Below are positions 14,888 through 24,572 of a stretch of DNA of 64,000 nucleotides, in pieces; position 1 is the first letter of the stretch, and every line of letters begins with the position of its first letter. Source of the stretch: an uncultured Sphingomonadaceae bacterium (GTDB taxonomy: Bacteria > Pseudomonadota > Alphaproteobacteria > Sphingomonadales > Sphingomonadaceae); contig CANKZR010000001.1 in the NCBI GenBank assembly GCA_947488625.1, forward strand, positions 1,550,001 through 1,614,000, read 5' to 3'. Below the pieces are notes generated by a model, which was not told the DNA's origin, ran no database searches, and saw only the letters and a program-made list of their open reading frames with translations. The translations under genes and the position numbers were made by a program.

Positions 14888-17125
14888 CTAGCCTGCGCGC
14901 GACGCTCCGCCGCCAACATCCACCTGCATGAAGCGGGGTCGCGTGCGGGATGTGTCGCTACCTGCGGCAGCGGCGGCAAGATGGTGCCCGCTAGGCAGCG
15001 CCTGCAGCGGCATACCGACATTGGCTAGCATGTAGGGCGATACGCGGTGCCGGGTGCAAAGCCCGCCGGCCCCGTCCGATACCAGCGGCATCTCGAATTC
15101 CAGCCCCTGCGTCGCATCCTGCGAACGGCGAACCTTGCCCACCACGATCTGCCCCTCGCCAAGATCGATCACCAGGTCCGTGCCGATGGGGACATCCAGC
15201 AGCCCTTCAATGCGCGCGCCGGTGCGCGAAAGATCCCGCAACATGGCGACGTAATGATGATCCTCGTGCACAATGCCGATACGACGGAACAATGTGCGGC
15301 GCTGGGCGCGGTGCTTGGCGGGACCGACGGGTTCGTATCGCAATTCGCCGGATTCCAGTTTCGCAACGACATCACCCTGCGATACGGCGCGAGAGAAGAT
15401 GAACCCTTGCACGGTATCCACTTCCAGCGATCCGACCGTTTCCAGTTCATCCATCGCTTCCACGCCTTCGGCAACGGTCGTCATGTCCATCGCGCGTGCA
15501 AGGCTGGCAATCGCATTGATAATGGCTCGGCCAGACTTGCCATCCTCCGCACAACCGCGAACGAAGCTCTGGTCGATCTTGATCTTGTCGAACGGGGCCT
15601 GGCGCAGATATGACAGGGAGGAATAGCCGGTGCCGAAATCGTCCAGCGCCAGCTTCACCCCCAGCTTCTTCAGCCTGGCGAACATGTCCTGTGCGCTGCC
15701 GACATCTCCCATGAAAACGCTCTCGGTGATTTCCAGCTCCAGCCGCGAAGCCGGCAGGCCGGACTCCGACAGGGCCTTTGCAACCACCGTGGGCAGGTCC
15801 TCGTTCATGAATTGTCGGGCCGACACGTTGACCGAAACAGGCAGGGTGCCCGGCCACTTTGCAGCATCCTTGCACGATTGCGTCAGCGCCCAGGCCCCAA
15901 GGCTGTCAATCAGGCTGCTTTCTTCGGCAATCGGAATGAACACGGCTGGCGATATGGCACCGTGCTCCGGATGCTCCCAACGCATCAGCGCCTCGAACCC
16001 GCGCACGATATGCAGCCGCGCGTCGACCTGGGGCTGATAGCGCATCTCCAGCTGCTCGCGCACGATGGCGTCGCGCAGATCCTCCTCGATTTCCCGGCGG
16101 TCTTCGGCGCTTTCCTTCAGGTCGTTGGAATAGAAACGGAACTGGCCGCGCCCACCTCCCTTGGCGGCGTAGAGGGCCAGGTCGGCAGCTTTCACGAGTT
16201 CGGAAGATTCGATCCCGTCGTAAGGTGCCACTGCGATGCCTACGGACGTTCCGATGATCGCGCGCCTGCCTTCGATCGAATAGGGCTGCGAGATCATCTG
16301 GATAAGGCGATTGGCGCAATCGCCCAGCTTGCCGCGATCGTCCAGATCGGGAACGATAAGCTGGAATTCATCGCCGCCGATACGGCCGATTTCCGCACCC
16401 GTGGGCGCCACGCGCTGCAAGCGCTGGCTGACCTGGCGCAGCAATTCGTCCCCGGCAGGATGTCCAAGCGTATCGTTCACTTGCTTGAACCGGTCGAGAT
16501 CGAGCATGATGATGGCGCAGCTGCGCTTCTCGATCTTGTAGGCGGTAAGCGCCGCTGTCAGACGTTGCGTCATGCGGTGGCGGTTGGAAAGACCGGTCAG
16601 CGCATCGAAAGCGGCCATGCGCGATGTCTTGCGCTTTTCCTCGTAGGTCGCGGTAATATCCCTTACCGTTCCGCGATAACCGGTAAAATCCTGCTTTTTG
16701 TTGAACTGCGGGCGCCCCGTCAGCAACCACCATTTGCGCGCGCTTTCCTTGCCCTCGTCTCCATTTATGGAAACGGCGAGTTCGGTAAAGCTCGACCTTG
16801 AACTGAGCAGATAGGAAAGTGGTTTCACCTCCTCCTGATCAGCGTCCTCGCTGGCGGTCTTCAGGATCCTGGCAACCGGCTGTCCGATGACGGGCCTGTC
16901 GTCTGCGAACTGGGTAATGGCCTTGGCAGAAAGGTACGTCAGGCGGCACTCGGCATCCGTGGCCCAGAACCAGGCCAGGTCGCTCGCCTCGACGCCTTCC
17001 AGCATCGCCAGTCGATCCCTGTCCGATACGACCGAAACCCTGGAGGCTGCCGCTTCTGCGTCGGGCACGCGAACGGGATCGACATCATTACCGCCAAACC
17101 CCTTCCAGATACCGCGAACACCCAT
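14888..17125 (-). CDS. PAS-GGDEF-EAL-PilZ c-di-GMP signalling protein
   Basis: A 745-residue protein without membrane segments. Order: a PAS-like sensor (~45-160, DLAWFWATDAECRLTYLS), GGDEF cyclase (170-330; intact GGDEF at 250-254), EAL phosphodiesterase (~345-600), then a C-terminal PilZ domain (~620-715, RRTLFRRIGIV). The EAL catalytic residues look intact: FEALMRW, ELEITES, DDFGTGYSS, KIDQSF and AEGVE. No RxxD inhibitory site precedes GGDEF. It may therefore make and degrade c-di-GMP and sense it through PilZ. I used ATG 17125 after AGAGAG; the frame extends to 17167. It is a paralog of the gene upstream, lacking that protein's membrane part. Confidence 0.92.
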   Translation of the reverse strand: MGVRGIWKGFGGNDVDPVRVPDAEAAASRVSVVSDRDRLAMLEGVEASDLAWFWATDAECRLTYLSAKAITQFADDRPVIGQPVARILKTASEDADQEEVKPLSYLLSSRSSFTELAVSINGDEGKESARKWWLLTGRPQFNKKQDFTGYRGTVRDITATYEEKRKTSRMAAFDALTGLSNRHRMTQRLTAALTAYKIEKRSCAIIMLDLDRFKQVNDTLGHPAGDELLRQVSQRLQRVAPTGAEIGRIGGDEFQLIVPDLDDRGKLGDCANRLIQMISQPYSIEGRRAIIGTSVGIAVAPYDGIESSELVKAADLALYAAKGGGRGQFRFYSNDLKESAEDRREIEEDLRDAIVREQLEMRYQPQVDARLHIVRGFEALMRWEHPEHGAISPAVFIPIAEESSLIDSLGAWALTQSCKDAAKWPGTLPVSVNVSARQFMNEDLPTVVAKALSESGLPASRLELEITESVFMGDVGSAQDMFARLKKLGVKLALDDFGTGYSSLSYLRQAPFDKIKIDQSFVRGCAEDGKSGRAIINAIASLARAMDMTTVAEGVEAMDELETVGSLEVDTVQGFIFSRAVSQGDVVAKLESGELRYEPVGPAKHRAQRRTLFRRIGIVHEDHHYVAMLRDLSRTGARIEGLLDVPIGTDLVIDLGEGQIVVGKVRRSQDATQGLEFEMPLVSDGAGGLCTRHRVSPYMLANVGMPLQALPSGHHLAAAAAGSDTSRTRPRFMQVDVGGGASRAG

Positions 17126-17245
17126 GCATTGACTCTCTATTGACGGCCGATCGGCCTGCCAGCGCACCGCGCTGCATTTGTCCGCACCATGCTAAACATT
17201 TAGCCTTACCAAACCGCTAAGGGGTTTCCCTTGGATGAAGTGAGA

Positions 17246-20050
17246 TCAGCCCGCCTTCTTCATCTCCACGACCTTGACCGGCCCTGGCGCCGCCCCTTCG
17301 ATGGCAACGATTCGCCCGGCTTCATCGCGTTCGAGTGCATTGGCGAACTCGACGCCCATGCGGTCTTCCTCGCTCCAGCGAGTGGTGCAGGTGACGGTTC
17401 GGCTTTGCGAAATCTGTACCTTGAAGATCGTGCCTACCGGAACGTTCCAGAGACCTTCGATCATCGCCCCGGTTGTGGAGACATTGCGGATCGTGCCGTT
17501 ATAGAGGTGGCCACTGTGGTCCATCACCACCTTGCGCAGCATGGTCTGGCGCGGCGCTCTGCTGCAACGCGGTCCACGCGCCACCGCGTCCAGTCCGGCG
17601 GCAAGGCGCGCATCGGCCTGCCTTGCATCGAGGGGCCGCTCGTAAATGTAACCTTGCACGTGGCTGCACCCGTGCATGCGCACCAGGTCAAGCTCGTCCA
17701 TCGTTTCCACGCCTTCCGCCGTCGTCTCCATACCCAGCGAATTTGCGAGACTGGTGATGGAGGCAATGATGGCGCCATTCCGGCTGCCCTGGTCTGTAAT
17801 GCCGCGCACGAAGCTCTGGTCGATCTTGATCTTGTCGAACGGCGCTTTTCGTAAATAGCCAAGGGAGGAATAGCCGGTGCCGAAATCATCCAGCGCCAGG
17901 CGAATGCCCAGGTTTTTCAGCGAATTGAACATTGCTTCCGTGCCCGCGCTATCCTGCAGGAAGACCGTTTCGGTGATTTCCAGTTCCAGCTGCGATGCCT
18001 TGATCCCCGAATGGGCAATGGCGTTCGCCACGATACCCGGCAACTGAGGATTGGCGAACTGCAACGGAGACACATTTACCGCGACGCGGATTTCCTTTGG
18101 CCACTTTGCCAACTGCTCGCACGCCTGACGCAGCGCCCATTCGCCCAGTTGCTGGATCATCCCGGTGTCTTCGGCAGACTCGATGAAACGGTGGGGAGAG
18201 ATCCAGCCCTTGATCGGATGTTGCCAGCGCATCAGCGCCTCGAACCCTGTGATGCTGTCCGTCGCCGTCGATACTATCGGCTGGTAGAACATCTCCAATT
18301 CGCCCTTGGTCAGGGCATCGCGCAAGTCCTCTTCCATCTGCGAGCGCGCCTCCGCATCTGCGTGCAGGTCTTGCGAGTAGAAATGGTAACGGCCACGCCC
18401 GCCGTCCTTTGCGGCATACAGCGCAAGGTCGGCATTGCGGATGATGTCTTCGCTGGAAGCGCCATCGTCGGGCGCGATCGCGATGCCGGTCGACGCGCCG
18501 ATGATCACGCGCTGACCGTCGATGGAATAGGGTTGTGAAATCGAATTGATGATATCCCGGCCGAGCCCGGCCAGCGTCTCGCGATCCACGCGCGTCGGAA
18601 TGATGACCTGGAACTCATCGCCGCCGAGACGGCCGACCTGTCCCATCTTGCCAACCGCACGTTGCAGGCGTTGGGCAACCTGTTTCAGCAAGGCATCGCC
18701 TGCTGGGTGGCCCATGGTGTCATTCACCTGCTTGAAACGGTCGAGATCGAGCAGGAAAACCGTACAATTGCGGTTGGATTGATGCGGCGCCGCGAGGATT
18801 TTTTCCAATGCCTGGCTCATCTGGAAGCGGTTGGCGAGGCCGGTAAGCGAATCGTAGCGCGCCAGCCGCGTGGCGTTTTCCTGGCTGCGCTTTCGCTCCG
18901 TCAGATCGGTTCCCGATCCGCGAAAACCGATGAAGTTGTCGAAATGATCGTAAAGCGGGCGCCCCGAAACGGACCACCAGCGCTCCTCGTCTGCTATGGC
19001 CGCACGCACGGACAATTCGCTGAATGATGACCGCGCCGAGAGGTGAAACAGCAGCGTGCGCTCACCCTCCTCGCCAGTATCGGCAAGATCGAATAGCCTC
19101 GTCAACGGCTGCCCCACCAGTCTGCCCGGGCTGATCCGCAGGGCCTGCGCCACGGGCGGAGAGATATATGTGAGCAAAGATCGCCGATCGGTTTCCCAGA
19201 ACCAGCCCTGCCCCGTCTCCTCGTAGTCGGTCAGGATGTCCTGCGCGCGAGTGGCGATACGTTCCTGCGCGCGCTTGTGCCTGGTTTCCTTCGCCTTCTG
19301 GATCATCTGCTCTCGCGTCACCATCACGGCAACGCCCAGTCCGCCCAGCACGGCGATTGCGCCCGCCAACGAGCCCGAAGCCACCACGGCAGCTGACCAT
19401 ATCGCGAACTGCGCAGCGAAGATCATGGCGGGCTGGCGGCGCAGGTACACCACTACAATCGTACTGACGCCCAACAAGGCCGCGACGGTCACGTCCCACG
19501 CGATGCCATCTTCCATAGTCCAGCGGATCATCCCGAAGCCGAACATGAACAACGGCACGACCACCACCAGAGCGGCCCCAGCCGCCCTGATCGCCAAGCT
19601 GCGCGCTGCAACCGCCTTCCACACTCGCCTGACGGGCAGGACACCGGCAACCGACAGCACGAGCGCCAGGCCCGGCAACAGATTGGGTAACATTTCGGCA
19701 GCATTCGCCGCAGCGAGAATTGCACCGATCAGCGCCATCACCAGAAATGGCCATGAACGCGGAAAAAGCTCACGCTCGATCAACGCGTTAAGCGGTGGCC
19801 CAGCCTGCCGGCTGCGCTGCGCCTCGCGCCGCTCAGCGCGGCGTCGATTGGCGCCCGTGGAACCGGTCGTCGAAGCGGTGGCCGTGGAGGGTTCGGTGTT
19901 CTCCCCCTCGACCCCTCCCGCCCTAGCCACGGGTGATGGAGATGGCTGGAGCTGTGGCGCTGGCAAGGGGGATTGCTGCTGCGCAGGCGCAGCCGCTCTC
20001 CTGACTCTTTCGATGACCTTGCCTGATGGACGATCCATGCGCGGGTACAT
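17246..20050 (-). CDS. Membrane-bound PAS-GGDEF-EAL-PilZ c-di-GMP signalling protein
   Basis: A 934-residue paralog of the downstream gene with an added N-terminus: a disordered Pro/Ala/Gln-rich segment (20-65), a basic patch, then about five or six membrane helices (101-245). A PAS-like domain (275-385), GGDEF (395-555, motif at 476-480), EAL (565-815, FEALMRW at 603-609) and PilZ (835-915) follow. EAL residues are intact (DDFGTGYSS, KIDQSF, AEGVE). The PilZ motif is QTMLRKVV followed by RNVSTTGAMIEG. It probably links a membrane or redox signal to c-di-GMP turnover. ATG 20050 is used; the next in-frame ATG is at 20038 and neither has a good ribosome site. The gene diverges from the ferredoxin reductase gene. 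Confidence 0.92.
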   Translation of the reverse strand: MYPRMDRPSGKVIERVRRAAAPAQQQSPLPAPQLQPSPSPVARAGGVEGENTEPSTATASTTGSTGANRRRAERREAQRSRQAGPPLNALIERELFPRSWPFLVMALIGAILAAANAAEMLPNLLPGLALVLSVAGVLPVRRVWKAVAARSLAIRAAGAALVVVVPLFMFGFGMIRWTMEDGIAWDVTVAALLGVSTIVVVYLRRQPAMIFAAQFAIWSAAVVASGSLAGAIAVLGGLGVAVMVTREQMIQKAKETRHKRAQERIATRAQDILTDYEETGQGWFWETDRRSLLTYISPPVAQALRISPGRLVGQPLTRLFDLADTGEEGERTLLFHLSARSSFSELSVRAAIADEERWWSVSGRPLYDHFDNFIGFRGSGTDLTERKRSQENATRLARYDSLTGLANRFQMSQALEKILAAPHQSNRNCTVFLLDLDRFKQVNDTMGHPAGDALLKQVAQRLQRAVGKMGQVGRLGGDEFQVIIPTRVDRETLAGLGRDIINSISQPYSIDGQRVIIGASTGIAIAPDDGASSEDIIRNADLALYAAKDGGRGRYHFYSQDLHADAEARSQMEEDLRDALTKGELEMFYQPIVSTATDSITGFEALMRWQHPIKGWISPHRFIESAEDTGMIQQLGEWALRQACEQLAKWPKEIRVAVNVSPLQFANPQLPGIVANAIAHSGIKASQLELEITETVFLQDSAGTEAMFNSLKNLGIRLALDDFGTGYSSLGYLRKAPFDKIKIDQSFVRGITDQGSRNGAIIASITSLANSLGMETTAEGVETMDELDLVRMHGCSHVQGYIYERPLDARQADARLAAGLDAVARGPRCSRAPRQTMLRKVVMDHSGHLYNGTIRNVSTTGAMIEGLWNVPVGTIFKVQISQSRTVTCTTRWSEEDRMGVEFANALERDEAGRIVAIEGAAPGPVKVVEMKKAG

Positions 20051-20192
20051 GGCCCAAAAGGCTTTGAGGAACGGTTAACTCCTCCGACCGGCCAGCCAGG
20101 TTTTTCCCAATTGTCGCAGGGGAACGCATTGCCGGACGGGGTTAATTCGCTAAACATCCGATGGCGCCCTGATCGTTCGGGAGTAACCTTGG

Positions 20193-21509
20193 ATGCGACA
20201 TATTGCCATTATTGGCTCCGGTCCCGCCGGATATTACACGGCAGAAGCTGCGCAAAAGGAATTTGGCGAGGGTGTTCGGGTCGATATTTTCGACAAGCTT
20301 CCCGTCCCATACGGCCTGATCCGCACAGGCGTGGCGCCCGATCACCAGTCGATCAAGGGTGTTTCCCGCCGATATGAAAAGACCGCGCTAACCGAAAATG
20401 TCCGCTTCGTGGGTAATGTCGCGGTGGGCGAGGATATATCCATCGCGCAGATGCAGGACATGTACGATGCCGTCGTTCTGGCAACCGGCGCGCCCCAGGA
20501 CAGGGAACTGGATATTCCGGGAGAAGACCTGGCCAACACCTTCGGCAGCGCTGCCTTCGTTGGCTGGTACAACGGACATCCGCAATTCGCCGATCTCGAT
20601 CCTGACCTCTCCGGCACCAATGCAGTGGTAATCGGCATGGGCAACGTCGCACTGGATGTTGCGCGCATGCTGTCGAAGAAAGAGCAGGAATTCGATGGTT
20701 CCGATATCGTAGGTCACGCGCTGAATGCACTGGGCGCCAGCAATATCGACCGGGTCATCCTGCTGGGCCGTCGCGGGCCGCACCAGATCATGATGACGCC
20801 CAAGGAACTGGGCGAACTGGGCCAGTTGGACCATGCTGCACCACATATCGACCCACGGGACCTTCCCGATCAGGCGGAAGATGCCATCCTCGAACCGGGG
20901 CTGCGTAAATCAGTAGCCATCCTGCGTGAATTTGCCGCGACGCCCGAACATATCCGCGCTGAAAAACGCATCGCCGTGGAATTCGCCTTCTTCGCCCAAC
21001 CCAGGGCCCTGATCGGCGATGGCAAGGTGGAGGCAGTGGAAGTAGAGCGCACACGCCTTGAACGAGGTCGCGCCGTTGGCACGGGCGAGGTGGAACGATT
21101 GCCCGCAGACCTTGTCATAAGCTGCATTGGCTACCGCACGACGCCCATCCCCGGCGTGCCATTCGACGAGCGCGCCGGACGCTTCGCCAATGACGAGGGT
21201 CGCATCCTGCCCGGCCTCTATTGCGTAGGCTGGGCCCGGCGTGGCCCTTCCGGCACGATCGGCACGAACAAGCCTGATGGCTTTGGAATCATAGAGAAAA
21301 TCGCCGCAGACATGACCGACGGCACGCTACAGAGCAAGGGCAAGAAAGGGCGCGAGGCTTTCGACGCATTTGCCGCCGAAAAGGGCATCGATGTCGTCAC
21401 TTTCCGCGACTGGAAAAGGATCGAGGAAGCCGAAGTCAAGGCTGCCCGCGAAGGTGCCCCGCGCGAAAAATTCGTCGATATCGAAGCGATGATCAAAGCG
21501 GTGAATTAG
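20193..21509 (+). CDS. Ferredoxin--NADP reductase, adrenodoxin reductase-like (FprA type)
   Basis: A 438-residue FAD- and NADP-binding flavoprotein that passes electrons between NADPH and ferredoxin. The FAD Rossmann motif GSGPAG is at residues 8-13; PVPYGLIRTGVAPDHQ is diagnostic of the adrenodoxin reductase/FprA family; the NADP site is VVIGMGNVALDVAR near 150; GWARRGPSGTIGTNK closes the FAD site. Length fits FprA (~440). The ATG at 20191-20193 region follows GGAGTAACC. It is transcribed alone, divergent from a c-di-GMP gene and convergent with dnaN. It may supply electrons to ferredoxin-dependent P450 or Fe-S assembly systems. Confidence 0.9.
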   Translation: MRHIAIIGSGPAGYYTAEAAQKEFGEGVRVDIFDKLPVPYGLIRTGVAPDHQSIKGVSRRYEKTALTENVRFVGNVAVGEDISIAQMQDMYDAVVLATGAPQDRELDIPGEDLANTFGSAAFVGWYNGHPQFADLDPDLSGTNAVVIGMGNVALDVARMLSKKEQEFDGSDIVGHALNALGASNIDRVILLGRRGPHQIMMTPKELGELGQLDHAAPHIDPRDLPDQAEDAILEPGLRKSVAILREFAATPEHIRAEKRIAVEFAFFAQPRALIGDGKVEAVEVERTRLERGRAVGTGEVERLPADLVISCIGYRTTPIPGVPFDERAGRFANDEGRILPGLYCVGWARRGPSGTIGTNKPDGFGIIEKIAADMTDGTLQSKGKKGREAFDAFAAEKGIDVVTFRDWKRIEEAEVKAAREGAPREKFVDIEAMIKAVN

Positions 21510-21514
21510 GGCCC

Positions 21515-21542
21515 CGTCATCCCGGACTGCTCCGGGACGACG
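21515..21542. terminator. Hairpin between convergent fprA-type gene and dnaN
   Basis: CGTCATCCCGG (21515-21525), loop ACTGCT, CGGGACGACG-type arm (to 21542) form a strong stem with one A/C mismatch. It sits exactly between two convergent genes, as a bidirectional terminator would, but there is no T-run on either side, so it may instead be a REP-like palindrome. Confidence 0.35.
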
Positions 21543-21561
21543 GCATGACCGTAAACCCGCA

Positions 21562-22689
21562 CTAAACCCGCATCGGCATCAGCACGTAAAGCGCCGGGCT
21601 AGCTTCATCCTTGCGGATCAGCGTCGGGGCGCCCGCGTCGGCAAAGTGCATTTCCACCGTGTCGGAGTCGATCTGGTGAAGAATGTCCTTCAGGTAACCG
21701 GCGTTGAATCCGATTTCCATCGCGTCGGACCCGTATTGCGATGAAACCTCTTCCACGGCATTTCCGTTGTCCGGGCTGGTGACGGTTAGCGTGACCTTGT
21801 CGTTTTCCAGGCCCATCTTCACGGCGCGCGTCTTCTCGGTGGCGATGGTAGCCACGCGGTCCACGCCGGAGAACAGCGACTTGGGATCGACTTTCAGCAG
21901 CTTGTCGTTGCCGGTGGGAATCACGCGGCTGTAATCGGGGAAGGTGCCGTCGATCAGCTTGCTGGTAAGGACCACGCCGCCCTCCCCGCCTAGGGCAAAG
22001 CGGATCTTCGAGGGGCTGAGGTCGATGGCGACGTTGCCTTCCATGGCCTCCTCCAGCAGCTTGCGCAGTTCGGCCACGGCTTTGCGCGGCACGATGACAT
22101 CGGGCATGCCTTCTGCGCCCGCGGGACGCTCGAGCGTGTAGCGCGCGAGGCGGTGGCCATCGGTGGCCGCTGCCTTCAACACGCCGCCATCCTCGTCCGC
22201 AACGTGGAAGAAGATGCCGTTCAAATAATAGCGGGTTTCCTCGGTAGAGATGGCGAAGCGGGTGCGGTCGATCAGTTCGGCAAGCGTCTTTGCAGACAGT
22301 TCGAAACTGGTCGGCAGGTCGCCTTCCACGATTACCGGGAAATCGTCGCGCGGCAGGGTGGGCAGTGAGAAGCGGCTGCGCCCGGCCTTGATGGTCATGC
22401 GGTTTTCCGCCGTTTCCAGCGAAACCTCGCTACCATCGGGCAGCTTGCGCGCAATGTCGAACAGCAGGTGCGCCGAAACGGTAATCGCGCCGCCACTTTC
22501 CACGCTGTTGGCTTCCAGGCTTTCGACCACCTGCAGATCGAGATCGGTTGCCATCACTTTTACATGGCCGCCCTCGTCCGCTTCGATCAGGACATTCGAA
22601 AGAATCGGGATGGTGTTGCGCCGCTCCACCACCGACTGGACGTGAGACAGGCAGCGCAGCAATTTCGCGCGTTCGATGGTGGCCTTCAT
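21562..22689 (-). CDS. dnaN: DNA polymerase III sliding clamp (beta subunit)
   Basis: A 375-residue beta clamp that tethers the replicative polymerase to DNA. Start MKATIERAKLLRCLSHVQSV, then three repeated clamp domains, with FPDYSRVIP in domain 3 and the C-terminal hydrophobic pocket strand YVLMPMRV. Length is standard. The gene stands alone between the ferredoxin reductase and fabG, not beside dnaA. ATG at 22687-22689. Confidence 0.97.
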   Translation of the reverse strand: MKATIERAKLLRCLSHVQSVVERRNTIPILSNVLIEADEGGHVKVMATDLDLQVVESLEANSVESGGAITVSAHLLFDIARKLPDGSEVSLETAENRMTIKAGRSRFSLPTLPRDDFPVIVEGDLPTSFELSAKTLAELIDRTRFAISTEETRYYLNGIFFHVADEDGGVLKAAATDGHRLARYTLERPAGAEGMPDVIVPRKAVAELRKLLEEAMEGNVAIDLSPSKIRFALGGEGGVVLTSKLIDGTFPDYSRVIPTGNDKLLKVDPKSLFSGVDRVATIATEKTRAVKMGLENDKVTLTVTSPDNGNAVEEVSSQYGSDAMEIGFNAGYLKDILHQIDSDTVEMHFADAGAPTLIRKDEASPALYVLMPMRV

Positions 22690-22846
22690 GGCAATCTAAT
22701 CCCCAAACTCTGACGCTACGGTGCCGGGAAAACCCGGATTCGCATGGCTGCGCCGGTCAATAATGCGATACTACCCTTAGCGCAGGCGTATTTGCGGGCA
22801 AGGATTCGGAAGCGACTGGACGGATTCCTTGGGGAAAAGTTGTTCT

Positions 22847-23611
22847 TTACCCCAGCATAGCCATGCCGCCGTTCACATGCAGCACCTGACCGGTGACGTA
22901 ATTCGCCTCTTTCGATGCAAGGTAGGCGACGGCCGCGCCGATATCGTCGCCCTCGCCCATGCGGCCCATCGGGATGCGGCCATTGATCGCATCCTTCTGC
23001 TTGTCGTCGAGCGCGTCCGTCATCGCAGAGCGGATGAAGCCGGGGGCAACGCAGTTCACGGTGATGCCGCGCGCGGCCAGTTCCTGCGCCATGGAGCGGC
23101 TCATGCCGACGACGCCTGCCTTGGCGGCGCAATAGTTCATCTGCCCAGGATTGCCCGTGGCGCCCACCACGCTCGTGATATTGATGATGCGGCCAAAGCG
23201 GGCCTTCATCATGGGGCGGGCGCTGGCGCGCATCAGGCGGAAGGTGGATTCAAGATTGATCTTAATAACCTCGTCCCACTCCTCGTCCTTCATGCGCATC
23301 GCCAGGTTGTCGCGCGTGATGCCGGCGTTGTTCACCAGGATATCGACGCTGCCCAGCGTATCGATGGCGGCAGGGATGAGTTCTTCCACCTGCGTGGTGT
23401 TGGAGAGGTTGCAGGTGATTTCGACATGCCCGTCGTTATCGGGGTGCGGCACTTCCTCGTTCAATTGCTCGCGAAAGGCGCGCAGCTTGCTACCGTTGGA
23501 GCCGGACAGCGCCAGCCGCGCACCCTGCCGCGCCAGCGCATAGGCTATGGAGGAGCCGATGCCGCCACTTGCGCCGGTAACCAGCGCCTTCATTCCTTCG
23601 AGTGAAAACAT
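22847..23611 (-). CDS. fabG: 3-oxoacyl-[ACP] reductase FabG
   Basis: A 254-residue short-chain dehydrogenase that reduces beta-ketoacyl-ACP with NADPH in fatty acid synthesis. The cofactor motif TGASGGIG lies near residues 12-19; NNAG and the catalytic set Ser (INITSVVG), Tyr and Lys (MNYCAAKAG) are present; LHVNGGMAM is the FabG-type C-terminus. I chose ATG 23611, 7-8 bases after AGGAAG; another in-frame ATG is at 23617. It follows fabD directly on the same strand with a start/stop overlap region, so the two are co-translated; acpP and fabF are not adjacent here. Confidence 0.95.
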   Translation of the reverse strand: MFSLEGMKALVTGASGGIGSSIAYALARQGARLALSGSNGSKLRAFREQLNEEVPHPDNDGHVEITCNLSNTTQVEELIPAAIDTLGSVDILVNNAGITRDNLAMRMKDEEWDEVIKINLESTFRLMRASARPMMKARFGRIINITSVVGATGNPGQMNYCAAKAGVVGMSRSMAQELAARGITVNCVAPGFIRSAMTDALDDKQKDAINGRIPMGRMGEGDDIGAAVAYLASKEANYVTGQVLHVNGGMAMLG

Positions 23612-23613
23612 GG

Positions 23614-24546
23614 TCATACTTCCTTTGCCAAAGCCTCGATATCGTCCATTGTCACCACGCTGGTGGCGGTGGCATCGGGCGCGATCTTGCGGATCATGGG
23701 GCCAAGCACCTTGCCGCCAATCTCGATGAAATGCGTGACGCCTGCATCCTGCATCGCCAGCACGCTTTCGCGCCAGCGCACGCGGCCCGTGATCTGTTCG
23801 ACAAGCAGGTCCCTCTCCGTCGCCGGATCGGTGACTTCGGCTGCCGTGACATTGGCGTAGAGCGGCAGGCGGAAGGCCTGAGGGGGCGTGTCCTTCAGCG
23901 CAAAGTCCATGCGCTGCGCCGCAGGCTGCATCAGCGAGCAATGGAACGGCGCCGAAACCGGCAGCTTCACCGCGCGCTTGCAGCCGTGATCCTTGGCCAT
24001 GGCAACGGCGCGGTCGATGGCCTCGGCGTGGCCGGACAGCACCACCTGCCCCGGATCGTTGTCGTTCGCCACTTCGCAAACCTGTCCTTCGGCGGCAGCA
24101 TCGGCCAGCGCTTGGGCCTTTTCAAGGTCTGCCCCCAGCAAGGCACACATCGAACCAAGGCCGATGGGCACGGCATCCTGCATGGCAATGCCGCGCGTAC
24201 GCAGCAGTTTTGCCGTGTCCGTCAGGCTGAAGGCGCCGACGGCGGCCAGCGCGGAATATTCGCCCAGCGAGTGCCCTGCGACGGCGTCGCCTTTCTCCGA
24301 CAGGGAGAAGCCACCGTCTTCAAGAATACGCGCAACGGCAATGGCATTGGCCATGATCGCGGGCTGCGCGTTGGCTGTCATCGTCAGTTCGGATTCCGGT
24401 CCTTCGGCCATCAGCCGGGCCAGGTTCTGGCTCAGCGCCTCGTCCACCTCGCCAAACACCTCGCGGGCGACGCTGCTGGCTTCGGCAAGGTCCACGCCCA
24501 TGCCGATCTTCTGGCTTCCCTGTCCGGGAAAAACGAATGCAATCAT
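23614..24546 (-). CDS. fabD: Malonyl-CoA:ACP transacylase FabD
   Basis: A 310-residue enzyme that loads malonate on acyl carrier protein. Oxyanion loop GQGSQ is near residue 9, the nucleophile is in GHSLGEYSAL (Ser ~94), the malonate-binding Arg region is TRGIAMQDA, and the catalytic His is in VSAPFHCSLM. Start ATG 24546 follows AAGGAG with spacing 6-7. The gene precedes fabG on the same strand; together they are the initiation and reduction steps of fatty acid synthesis. Confidence 0.95.
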   Translation of the reverse strand: MIAFVFPGQGSQKIGMGVDLAEASSVAREVFGEVDEALSQNLARLMAEGPESELTMTANAQPAIMANAIAVARILEDGGFSLSEKGDAVAGHSLGEYSALAAVGAFSLTDTAKLLRTRGIAMQDAVPIGLGSMCALLGADLEKAQALADAAAEGQVCEVANDNDPGQVVLSGHAEAIDRAVAMAKDHGCKRAVKLPVSAPFHCSLMQPAAQRMDFALKDTPPQAFRLPLYANVTAAEVTDPATERDLLVEQITGRVRWRESVLAMQDAGVTHFIEIGGKVLGPMIRKIAPDATATSVVTMDDIEALAKEV

Positions 24547-24572
24547 TGTGACTCCTTCTCTCCGGCGCGGGA

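Noticed and set aside
22724-22737. CCGGG-AAAA-CCCGG hairpin upstream of dnaN as a terminator for an upstream gene
   Set aside because: Only 5 bp of stem with no T-run; too weak to call.
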